NCBI GenBank assembly: GCA_932521025.1
Contig: OW051472.1
Location: 620,001 to 684,000 of the forward strand
Origin: Oscheius onirici
Taxonomy: Eukaryota; Nematoda; Chromadorea; Rhabditida; Rhabditidae
DNA length: 64,000 nucleotides
Direction: 5' to 3'
A program made the position numbers and the translations under genes. Shown piece by piece: positions 56,701 to 64,000 of this stretch. The notes beneath the pieces are model-generated. The model saw nothing but the letters and a program-made list of their open reading frames with translations, was not told the DNA's origin and did no database searches. Each line of letters opens with the position of its first letter. Position 1 is the first letter of the stretch.

Positions 56701-59408
56701 AAATTTCGTTTTTCACCAGTAGATGAGGGTAAACACAACATCAGTATGCTTCTAGTGATAGCCTAAGCATTTAACAGGGGTTATCACTCTCGCTGTGGGC
56801 TTTCAGTTGGGCTGACGATGTCATAACTTTCCCTGCTTGCATTTAAACTTGGATATTCGTGAAGAATAGTCCCTCCCTTTTCTATAGTTGAAAAAACAAA
56901 TTTGTGGCTAACACACAGGGTTACGGTAGGGCGTTAGCTACAAAACGAAATTTGTGGCTAACGCACGCCTCCCCTCTGAGTCTCTGTGCCTATTCTAGAC
57001 TAGAACCAATCGTAATTCTAGCAAATCACTCCTTTTGTAGGTGGACGAAGAAGGCACGAAAGCCGCTGCCGCCACAGCTATGACTCTTCGTCCGTTGTTT
57101 TCCAAGCCACCTCCAAAAATTCAGTTCACAGCTGACCATCCCTTCCTCTTTGCCTTGACTCTTAATGAGACTGTTCTCTTCTCTGGACAGTGCTTTGACT
57201 AATAAACGAACTTTCGATACCGTCAAATAAATTTCCTGACCATAGCCGGCTTGTTCTTTTCTCTGGACAGTATTTTGGCTAAAAAAACTGTTCTCTCTGT
57301 CTCTCTGATTACCCGACTCTCTGATTTTCCGTCTCTCTATTCATCCAACTTGTCTTTCCCCAAGTGACTACTCTTTTCACCTACAGTATTCTACAGTACC
57401 CCATTCTCAAAACTGTCCCTTTGTGGTTAGATGAAGATGGAACAAAAGCATACTGATCGTCTTCGATGAGCGTTGATGTTACCGAGATCCTACGAGACCA
57501 AAACCGATAGATTTTCTTGCTACTCGTCCACTCCTTTGCGTCCTGTCCCACAACAGTTCTATCTCTTGACTGGACAGTTTTTGGGTAATCGGAAGATAAA
57601 CTAGGACTCTGAATCTCTAGACTAGAACCAACCATAACTCTAGCAAATCACTCCTTTTCTAGGTAGACGAAGAAGGCACAAAAGCCGCCGCCGCTACAGC
57701 CATCACTATTGGTTTGCGCTGTCTCAAACCAAGACCGGAAGTCAAATTCACAGCTGACCATCCTTTGCTTTTTGTCTTGACCCATGACGAGGCTGTACTC
57801 TTCTCTGGACAGTATTTTGGCTAATAAAGTCTTCTCTAATAAAGTCAGTCCAATAGCATCTTCCCCTTGTTCACACTCACGCAATTTCTAGGTGGACGAG
57901 AAGGGAACGATAGCGGCTGCAGCAACAAGATTCAGTATGGGTCGAGAACGTCGTATGAAGAAGCCCAAAATAAGAGATTTTAAGGCTGACTATCCCTTTC
58001 TTTTCGTTCTAACGAATGGACAGAGTGTACTCTTTAAAGGACTGTTCTTTGGATGAATAAAAAGATTACAGTAGTGTCATGTAACGCTTCTGCACCCGAC
58101 TTACAGTATTCCACTGGAAATGAGACCCTGTTAATTGTAGGTCGACGAAGAGGGAACCAAGGCAGCTGCTGTGACTTCGTTCACTCTCCTAGCTTGTGCT
58201 CTTCGAGCTGCGAGACCAATTTATCTGGATGTGGAAAGACCCTTCATTTTTGTGCTGACTCATAAGATAAGTGTACTCTTTGTTGGACAGTATACTGGTG
58301 ACGACTGACTTCCCAGAGACTCTTGTGAGAAAAAATGAATAATACCAGATGTTTCCTGTACTCTCTTCATTGATCTTTCGTTCAGTTTCAGTAGCTCAGA
58401 CTGTTCACATCACTTGACTCTTACTATTATTCTCGATATTATGTCAGAGGAATCCAGAAGAATCAAGTCTGTATCCCTCTAACGGTTTCTCCTTTTCAGT
58501 CAACAGTAGTTTTCCCAGAGTTTGCAGATGACCACTGACTGTTCTCATCTGACTCTCAGTAGTCTGTTCAGAAGAAACCCCCATAATCCAGTACGCTCTC
58601 TGACTCATTTCCTTTAACAATAGTCTCTCTCATAGTCAGTAGTCTTTGGAAATTTGTTTGAATCAAACTTCTCTGAACCCTCTGTTTCTTCCCGACTCTT
58701 GACTACTGTCTGGAGAGAGATTTATCCCTCTCCCTGTACATGCTCTTGTTTGACTCTTAGCAGCAGCCGCTACTGCCCTTCGAATAATGAAACGTTGTGC
58801 TCCGATGACTCCTCCCCGCCCTGTCGTTTTCGATGCTGATCATTCCTTCTTTTACGCTGTTACTCACGGTGAAAATGTCCTCTTTCTTGGGAGCTATGCT
58901 GCTTAATAAATTCTTTTTTGTCACTGTGCTTCGTCTCTGTCTTGCTATCTCTCTATCTCTCTCTAACCAACTAATTCTCAGATCGAGGAGAATGGAGTAA
59001 AAGCAGCTGCTGCCACCGTCAAAAAAGTTCGTAGAAAAAATTGTAGAATGTCCAATCCGCGAGCCTTCCCAATCTTCTTCAATGCCGATTATCCCTTTAT
59101 TCATCTGATCACTAAAGACAACCACACTCTGTTCATGGGAACCTGAGCTCTGTAGTGCTCTGTATTCTAACAAAAAGGGGTTTTGAAATTGGGGGATAAT
59201 AAATAATCTTTACCTTGTTTCTTTATCTCTTATTGCGATTCAGGTAGACGAGTTGGGAACCATGGCTGCAGCTGTCACCAGCATCACGATAGTCAACGAG
59301 TGTCGCAGGCCGAGGCCTGAATTTGGTTTCCATGCTGATCATCCCTTTCTTTTTGTTCTGTCCCATAATGACAGTCCTCTCTTCATTGGACAGCAGTCAT
59401 TTGACTGA
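53788..59408 (+). CDS. Serpin with ten alternative reactive-loop cassettes
   Basis: Constant exons: 53788-53956, 53997-54099, 54140-54318, 54361-54598, 54641-54884. They encode the intact scaffold: SVVLSPLSISLALSLVHAGA, NRMYIK, the breach strand LLVNAVYLEAVW, KFPKFKIEKTLPL, and SDATHKAVIE directly before the loop. Exon 5 ends in phase 0. Downstream are ten cassettes (55348 to 59408), each starting VDEEGTKAAAAT-like and ending ...HPFLFVLTHN..VLFSGQ.FG plus a stop. Each mature isoform would be about 365 residues without a signal peptide, hence probably cytosolic. The hinge is of the inhibitory type. Multi-cassette serpins are known in insects and nematodes; this one is unusually large. Confidence 0.9.
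55348..55509 (+). CDS. Serpin loop cassette 1
   Basis: Acceptor TTTGTAG, 53 codons, stop TAA overlapping AATAAA. Consensus hinge EEGTKAAAAT. Counting P15 as Gly, the predicted P1-P1' is Phe-Cys, suggesting chymotrypsin-like or cathepsin-type targets. Confidence 0.85.
   Translation, partial: VDEEGTKAAAATAMTIGLFCFKPPPEIQFQADHPFLFVLTHNETVLFSGQCCN
55624..55785 (+). CDS. Serpin loop cassette 2
   Basis: The acceptor is the weak TTTGAAG; 53 codons, stop overlapping AATAAA. The hinge is KKGAKAAAAT (P14 Ala). Predicted P1-P1' is Glu-Cys. Confidence 0.75.
   Translation: MDKKGAKAAAATAITISLECCMAPPKTHLEADHPFLFILSHGGNVLFSGQYFG
56600..56966. mobile_element. Hairpin-rich mini-transposon between cassettes 2 and 3
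   Basis: Two tandem hairpin units (TTGTGGCTAACGC ... GCGTTAGCCACAA) on the left and an inverted one on the right end (TTTGTGGCTAACACACAGGG ... GTTAGCTACAAAACG). No coding sequence. It expanded the spacing between cassettes. Confidence 0.65.
57041..57202 (+). CDS. Serpin loop cassette 3
   Basis: Acceptor TTTTGTAG, 53 codons, stop overlapping AATAAA. Consensus hinge. Predicted P1-P1' is Leu-Phe. Closely related to cassette 1 outside the loop. Confidence 0.85.
   Translation: MDEEGTKAAAATAMTLRPLFSKPPPKIQFTADHPFLFALTLNETVLFSGQCFD
57249..57284 (+). pseudogene. Remnant end of another serpin cassette
   Basis: Thirty-six bases match only the last codons of a cassette (TTCTCTGGACAGTATTTTGG plus TAA). 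The hinge and loop are gone, so at least one further cassette once existed here. Confidence 0.6.
57425..57590 (+). pseudogene. Serpin loop cassette 4, degenerate
   Basis: Starts with LDEDGTKAY, followed at once by TGA, where intact cassettes have KAAAAT. Further frame changes follow, and it closes with a GGACAGTTTTTGGGTAA end. No functional loop can be encoded. Confidence 0.75.
57663..57824 (+). CDS. Serpin loop cassette 5
   Basis: Acceptor TTTTCTAG, 53 codons, stop overlapping AATAAA. Consensus hinge. Predicted P1-P1' is Arg-Cys, a trypsin-like specificity. Confidence 0.85.
   Translation, partial: VDEEGTKAAAATAITIGLRCLKPRPEVKFTADHPLLFVLTHDEAVLFSGQYFG
57892..58056 (+). CDS. Serpin loop cassette 6
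   Basis: Acceptor TTTCTAG, 54 codons, TGA overlapping AATAAA. Hinge EKGTIAAAAT. The loop is strongly basic (GRERRMKKP); predicted P1 is Glu by strict count with Arg next to it, so a basic-site protease such as a furin or trypsin type is possible. Confidence 0.85.
   Translation: MDEKGTIAAAATRFSMGRERRMKKPKIRDFKADYPFLFVLTNGQSVLFKGLFFG
58141..58308 (+). CDS. Serpin loop cassette 7
   Basis: Acceptor ATTGTAG, 55 codons, TGA; only a weak AATAAT-type signal follows. Hinge EEGTKAAAVT. Predicted P1-P1' is Cys-Ala in a hydrophobic loop (SFTLLACAL). Confidence 0.8.
   Translation, partial: VDEEGTKAAAVTSFTLLACALRAARPIYLDVERPFIFVLTHKISVLFVGQYTGDD
58758..58907 (+). pseudogene. Serpin loop cassette 8, hinge start missing
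   Basis: The frame AAATALRIMKRCAPM...DADHSFFYAVTHGENVLFLG closes with TAA overlapping AATAAA. The VDEEGTK codons that normally follow the acceptor are absent, and the nearest acceptor (CTCTTAG) gives the wrong phase. Either broken or spliced in a way I cannot see. Predicted P1 would be Arg. Confidence 0.6.
58982..59146 (+). CDS. Serpin loop cassette 9
   Basis: Acceptor TTCTCAG, 54 codons, TGA; AATAAA about 50 bases later. Hinge EENGVKAAAAT carries one extra residue before Val in place of Thr. The loop is very basic (VKKVRRKNCR); predicted P1 is Lys. Confidence 0.8.
   Translation: MEENGVKAAAATVKKVRRKNCRMSNPRAFPIFFNADYPFIHLITKDNHTLFMGT
59244..59408 (+). CDS. Serpin loop cassette 10
   Basis: Acceptor GATTCAG, 54 codons, TGA. 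Hinge ELGTMAAAVT. Predicted P1-P1' is Glu-Cys, as in cassette 2. No clear poly(A) signal within 60 bases. Confidence 0.8.
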   Translation, partial: VDELGTMAAAVTSITIVNECRRPRPEFGFHADHPFLFVLSHNDSPLFIGQQSFD

Positions 59409-59527
59409 GTTTTATGTCAGCAAAACACTTTTGGATAAGTTGAACAGTTTCATTATGTCTCTCTGTTCCTCTCTGCCTCTCTGTCTCCCTATCTCTCTGT
59501 AGACGTTATAGATTTATGAAAGAGCAT

Positions 59528-59771
59528 CTAGACCTTGCAATAAGCTTTGCCATGACGACAGTATCCAGCAAAAATGCCCCGGTCTTCACAGCAAAGATGA
59601 ACAGCAGTAGAATTTGGACAGAGTGGAGAGCATTCCTTCTGGATGTGGTCCTGTAAGATATAACGATAGCTACTGGAAGACCCGATTTAGACTCACCTCA
59701 ATCTCGACCATTGTACCGTCGATTCCTATTGATAGAAGCATGAGAAAGAGAAAGGAGGAAGATGAGGTCAT
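59528..59771 (-). CDS. Six-cysteine defensin-like secreted peptide 1 (65 aa)
   Basis: Exon 1 (59697-59771) encodes a signal peptide (MTSSSSFLFLMLLSIG); exon 2 (59528-59650) joins in phase 0. Cys spacing is C-x3-C-x8-CC-x8-C-x6-C, with G-x-C (GYC) at the fifth Cys. The mature peptide is ~45 residues. The second half resembles the CC...GYC...C hairpin of defensins, but the final C-x-C is lacking. Likely an antimicrobial or other extracellular peptide; its three relatives are at 61986, 62551 and 63707, all on the same strand. Confidence 0.6.
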
Positions 59772-59799
59772 CGAGAGAGCAGCACAGTTCAGACTATGA

Positions 59800-60370
59800 G
59801 TCCATTTGTGTACTCTCCAGATCAGAGGAAGGATTGAGTTGATACAGTGACGACATACTGATCATTTTCTCTGTGAAAATTTAAAGATGAAAAGAACGTG
59901 AATTTGTGAGAACGATCTGCTTTTGGTATTGACTCTTCTCTGTTTTGTTTTTGACATTCCCTCAGCTTTTACTTGAAGATCCGTGGCATACTTATTTGCA
60001 TGTTTTCCAGTTTGACGCATACAGATTCCAAGTCTTCAGAGCCTGAAAAATATCAAGATTTGTGAGTTGTAGACGAATCATGGCATCAAATTTTCAAACT
60101 GTTTTGAAATTCGTGGAAAAATTTGGCATGACCCGTCTATAAATGACATTTTTTTAGATCGTCAATCTACTGCTTTCCTACCTATAGCTCAGCCGACATA
60201 CCTGGTACTCGATCGCTCCTTCGATTCGGCAAGTTATATTCCACTCGTATTCAGCGCGCAAAAACCTGTCTCATTCGTCGGTAGATACAGCTTTCCGATC
60301 CTGAAAACGGGAAAACAGAAAAAAGAGAAAAAAGGAAGGTTAGTGCGCCAAAGCCAACTTTCTGTAATTT
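59800..60370. other. Intergenic, nothing firm
   Basis: Around 60255-60310 it matches the region 5' of family B copy 1 (4575-4620). Otherwise no feature. Confidence 0.4.
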
Positions 60371-60373
60371 TAG

Positions 60374-60715
60374 CGCGAAGAGAGAACTATCAGTCTTTCC
60401 CATTTGGCCCCGAGGGTCCCCAAAAACTGTACCAAACACCGCTGTGGATTTAAGGAGGCACCCAAGGAGTCGGGAAAGACTGAGCGTGACATACCCTCTT
60501 TCGAAGGCCGTCAGAACGTGGCGGATTCACAAACTGACAGTCACTTTGCCCTCTCTCTCAGACTCAAAAGATCGCAGGGAGTTGTGGCGCTACTGTTCGC
60601 AATGTCTACTGTCAGTGAGACTGTACTGTCAGAATGGAAAAAGTAGAAACACCTGACCTGGAAGAAGAAATTGGAGGAGACGCCCGCACAGCTGGAGACG
60701 AGGAGCTAGAATAGC
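60374..60715 (+). CDS. Family B copy 2, unknown protein
   Basis: Acceptor ATTTTAG leads into an open frame aligned with copy 1 (RTISLSHLAPRVPKNCTKHRCGF...), but the ATG is TTG here and a 2-base length change adjusts the upstream frame. The conserved C-terminal acidic module (KVETPDL...GDEELE, TAG at 60713) is in a different frame from the first part, so an intron (acceptor ACTGTCAG near 60630) or a frameshift must intervene. It may be an exon pair of a gene whose start lies upstream, or a pseudogene. Confidence 0.4.
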
Positions 60716-61013
60716 CTAGCCTGTCAAACTGCATATTTGACAAGCGACTTGTCAGAACTTGTCGAGTTTTTGACAAGTCGAGTTCTTGAAAAGTGGCGCG
60801 TTTTTTCAAAAATTGAAATTTATTCGCTTTCTGACTCACAAATTCATGTTATTTCCGTCTCCAAATTTTCAACCGACAGTCCCATGCCTACCTTCTGACA
60901 GGTGCTTTTATATGTAGTAAAGAATGCATAGATCACATAGCTGTCTTACTAGAAATGCTAATTTTTGAGGAAAAATTTTGTTTATTAAAATTAAGTTTAT
61001 AAAATTTGTGTTT

Positions 61014-61747
61014 CTAGGCGCTGCTGTCCTTCTCCACCTCCTCAATCTCCTTCATCAGAGTGGCCATTTTGGCGTCGCAGGTCATCCTCTTGGCGGCTAG
61101 TTCCTCCGTCTCCTTCCGAATGCGGTCTTGAGCGGCTTTGTTGGTCTTCAGATTGCCAGAGGTCTGCTTGATTATATTCTTGGTGCCTCCCACGGACTGC
61201 TTGCATTTGACGATGTCCCGGTCAATGACACTCTTCTTCTGCAGCATCTGCTCGAGATGCTGGATTTTTCGAAGCAGCTGAGTCTTGACAGGGTCGGACA
61301 AGACCACTGCGCCGTCAGAATACCAATTCCAGATGGAAGAACCTTCAACGAGACTGGCCTTCAGGTTTTCCTGCAAGCTGTTGTATGGACAGACTGACAA
61401 TGAAGGACAGAGAGATAGATGGACAGAAAGCAGAGGGACAGCTGGACAGAGAGACAGGTAGAATGATAGAATTTTCTTTCCTGAATTTTCTCCTTGTCGG
61501 TCGACAACACGAAAACTGCCGTCATTTCCAAGCCATCCGGGTACCTCTTGGCCATGTTGTCCTTGCTGTCAATCTGCCTGCCCTGACTGTTGTAGATGGC
61601 TATGATGGTCGAGACGGGATCGGAGAGAGTCTTCTTGTAGAGATTCAGCAGTACGTCTCCCGTGAAATAATCCTCATCGAATTTGTCGCGGATGCAGAAG
61701 ACGGCATCCGGTAAGTTACCCCAACCAGAAACTTTGAAAGTTGTCAT
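61014..61747 (-). CDS. Coiled-coil protein with an apparent GA-AG intron
   Basis: Exon 1 from ATG 61747 encodes a globular region (FKVSGWGNLPDAVFCIRDKF, then DPVSTIIAIYN) to ...STDKEKIQ. Exon 2 (about 61014-61376) continues ENLKASLVEGSSIWNWYSDG and a charged coiled coil, ending in TAG; AATAAA near 60985. The natural junction CAG|GAAAGA...TTGCAG|GAAAAC has GA where GT is required (GTAAGA would be consensus). Alternatives need a poor GTCTCT donor and add odd residues. Total about 210 residues; family unknown. Confidence 0.55.
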
Positions 61748-61761
61748 TCTAGAAGTAGAAC

Positions 61762-61849
61762 TGTGAGAATGGGAAAAGCAGAAACACCTGACCTTTTAGA
61801 GGAAGAGGCAGAAGACGTCCGCACAACTGGAACCAAGGAGCTAGAATAG
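61762..61849 (+). pseudogene. Family B acidic-module fragment, copy 3
   Basis: Encodes KAETPDLLEEEAEDVRT...KELE and TAG, aligned with the ends of the copies at 4203 and 60374, followed by the same GACTTGTCGG text. It lies just upstream of, and divergent from, the coiled-coil gene. No other part of family B is present. Confidence 0.55.
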
Positions 61850-61985
61850 CCTCTGGCTAACTACTCGTTTTAGAGGCGACTTGTCGGAACTTTTGACAAG
61901 TCGAGTGAAACGAATTTTGACTTGCGTTTTCATCACGTTGAACAGATATAGACTGTTATTTCGCAGAAACGTTCTATTCAATACT

Positions 61986-62399
61986 TTAATAGTTACTCTT
62001 CGAAAACATGGGAAATCTACAGCGGGCTCTCTTCGCCGTGTAGCAAGTTCCATTGATATAGCCTCGGCTCTTGCAGCATTCCATGACAGAGTGATAGACA
62101 GGATTGTGGTCTCTGAGACTTCGTCTGGAAGACTGTCTCCTTCTTCTCCTTGTAAGTCTTTTTGGAGGAGACAATACATAAACTGTAGAGTTTCCAATGG
62201 AAGAATAACAGAGTCGGGAGCAGAGGTTGTTGGTAGTCTGAACAAGAAGAGATCAGTTTCTTTCTCTGACTTTTTGTCTCTCTGTCTCTCTCACTCTCTC
62301 AAAGCTTACCCAAAGCCAGTGATCTTCCCAGTTATACACTGTCCCTTCCGTCGTCCAGTAGAAAAGAATAAAAACAAGAAGCAGACATCTGGACAGCAT
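61986..62399 (-). CDS. Defensin-like peptide with basic insert (~103 aa)
   Basis: Exon 1 (62340-62399) is a signal peptide (MLSRCLLLVFILFYWTTEGT) with donor GTGTAT; exon 2 (61986-62237) joins in phase 0. The first Cys pair (LCSRLC) is separated from CCKSRGYINGTC...C by about 50 residues, including a run of Arg (LTRRRRRQSSRRS) that looks like a furin-type site. A 51-base stretch with GTTTAT...GACAG ends could instead be an in-frame intron, which would shorten the insert. Otherwise the Cys pattern matches its neighbours. Confidence 0.5.
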
Positions 62400-62550
62400 C
62401 AAAGAGAATCAAGAACTCCCTGGCACTGTGTACTCTCTCTCCCTCCCTAACACTAATCCGTCAACATTGGAACGACCAGAGGGAAGGAAAAAGATGACTC
62501 AAGCACAGATTCTTTTATAACAGTATACAGACAGTAGATTTATCGCCGAA

Positions 62551-63536
62551 TTAGTCGTCACACTCGGCTTTCCGTTTCTTACACTTTCCTCCTTTGTAGC
62601 CATGTTCTTGACAACAACTGTTGGTAGCAGTGTTGTTTGGACAGAGGCTGGAGCAGTCATCTTCGGCACTCTGAAAAATACAAATTGTTAAAGGGGTTGT
62701 ATAGCAAGTACTGTAAATACTACCAGACGACTTCGTCGCCTGGCAGCGTCGTGGCCCCAAATTTTCTGATTTTTTATCGTTCACTAAAGCTTTTACTTGT
62801 CTCCACCACAGTAGAAGCAAAAAATCTGTTAGAACTCCAAGTTCAAAAGTAACTTGCTGTAATCATGTAGTAATCCAGACAGCTCTTGACTTGATACGAC
62901 GATTCTCCTGGCCATGGACAAACAAACGGACAAAGTCACAAAGTCAGCCACAGACACCATTGCGCTTTAATATTAAAGATTAGCTGGTCAAGAGTACAGA
63001 CCTATCTACTGATAGTGCAATCTGTAGCCCCGACCTGTAGAGCGAGGGATTTCTAAAACTTCAGACAAAAATTATGTAGTTAGAGAGAGTCGAGGTAGAG
63101 ACTAGTGGCGGTACACAGACTAACTCTCAGTAGACCTGATTAGAGGACAGTTAAAACACTGGAGTCTCGGTGAGGGACAGAGACTGTATTGGAGATAAGA
63201 GGACTAGACTGGGATCACTGAAAAAACTCTGACTGTTAAGAGTCTTGGCAGAGTCATAAAAATATCCGAAGGAAAAACGACTGAACAAGAGAACATTCAA
63301 ACACTGTCCAGATGTGAAACAGTTCCGGGATAGTCTGTACTCTAAAAGACAAGAGACAATGTGTATTGGACTGAACTGTATGTCTCTAGGTTTCTGACCT
63401 CTTCGTTTTGAGTAGAAGCAATTCCTAGTCCTTTTCTGTCTCAACTCACATCCAGAAAGTGCTTCTCCCAAAGTTCCATGGACGCCGTCGTTGTGCCCAA
63501 CAGAACAAGAACTAGAATAAGAGTCGAGGAATTCAT
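62551..63536 (-). CDS. Six-cysteine defensin-like secreted peptide
   Basis: Exon 62551-62670 encodes the mature part (AEDDCSSLCPNN...CC..HGYKGGKCKKRKAEC) and TAA. A signal-peptide exon in the right phase is at 63450-63536 (MNSSTLILVLVLLGTTTAS), 780 bases upstream; the pairing is inferred, and another exon could lie between. C-x3-C-x8-CC-x8-C-x6-C as in the others; the C-terminal half is Lys-rich. Confidence 0.5.
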
Positions 63537-63706
63537 GAAAGCAACAGTCAATTTTTTTGCCGCCTACTACTGGCTTAAGTACGTTTCTCCGCCACTGTTT
63601 TCACACGTAATGATACCAAAGAGTAACTAGACAAATAGAACTGAGCTGAAAAGTAATCAAAGTAGCATGGGGGAGGAATTTTTGAAGAGCACAGAGTTTA
63701 TTGGGA

Positions 63707-63951
63707 TCAGTCATCACAGTTGGCGCGTCCTCCCTTACAGTATCCCGTCCGGTAGCCTTGTCCTTTGCAACAGTTGTCGACAGAGTTGTCGTCTGGACAG
63801 AAGGCAGTACATTCATCTTCAGCGAGGTCCTGGAAAGGGGATTGAGAGATAGAGAGACAGAAAAAAAACTTACTTCTCTGGATTCTTCTGAATCAGAAGC
63901 TGCTACTGAACTGACAACCAAGCACAGGACAAAGACGATCGTGTACTTCAT
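63707..63951 (-). CDS. Six-cysteine defensin-like secreted peptide (66 aa)
   Basis: Exon 1 (63874-63951) gives the signal peptide (MKYTIVFVLCLVVSSVAA) and an acidic start; exon 2 (63707-63829) gives AEDECTAFCPDD...CCKGQGYRTGYC...C and TGA. AATAAA about 10 bases after the stop. Best-preserved member of the local family, with G-Y-x-x-G-Y-C similar to the defensin beta-hairpin. Predicted extracellular; role in defence is inference. Confidence 0.65.
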
Positions 63952-64000
63952 GACTAGACTACCAGTCCACTTACCCTCTCCATTTAAAGACCTGCATGTT

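Overview
The window looks like nematode nuclear DNA, probably from a free-living or clade V-like worm; the species cannot be fixed from sequence alone. Evidence: introns of about 35-60 bases ending in TTTCAG or TTCCAG; several start codons placed directly after such an acceptor, as expected for spliced-leader trans-splicing; and nematode-type families (transthyretin-like protein, CUB-like GPI protein with two repeated ectodomains, Sra/Srab-type chemoreceptor, Shaw/Kv3 channel, expanded casein-kinase-1 family, serpins). No bacterial features, rRNA genes or CRISPR arrays were seen.

0-20 kb: a foldback-transposon fragment with a ~26-copy 41-bp array (1-1556); small genes of unknown function (1.7-4.5 kb); a cluster of an unrecognised multigene family ('family A') with intact and broken copies on both strands (5-9.2 kb, and probably 15.4-17.0 kb), mixed with two tyrosine-phosphatase-like exons; a pogo/Tigger-type transposase pseudogene carrying two nested mini-transposons, with a third beside it (10.4-12.6 kb); then a single-pass membrane protein, a BAR-like protein and a transthyretin-like secreted protein. 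20-31 kb: a Shaw-type potassium channel with several candidate alternative first exons. 31-34 kb: a four-TM protein and a 62-residue secreted peptide.

34.4-53.0 kb: a large inverted repeat with ~3.2-kb arms (34371-37576 and 49631-52976) around a 12-kb centre. Each arm holds a near-identical secreted-protein gene, a foldback element with 41-bp arrays, and copies of the 3' end of the CUB-like gene. The centre holds the rest of the CUB-like gene, a chemoreceptor gene with ~119 copies of a CCCTGT hexamer in its last intron, a serpin with an unusual hinge, and a CK1-type kinase.

53.8-59.4 kb: the most striking system, a serpin gene whose five constant exons are followed by ten reactive-centre-loop cassettes (eight intact, one degenerate, one lacking its hinge start). 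Each intact cassette starts in phase 0 and ends in its own stop codon, often overlapping AATAAA, so one scaffold could yield inhibitors with many protease specificities. 59.5-64 kb: four small cysteine-rich defensin-like peptide genes on the minus strand, two further copies of a short repeated coding module ('family B'), and a coiled-coil gene with an apparent GA-AG intron.

All exon models were built by eye from reading frames and splice signals. Homology statements come from motif recognition, not from searches.
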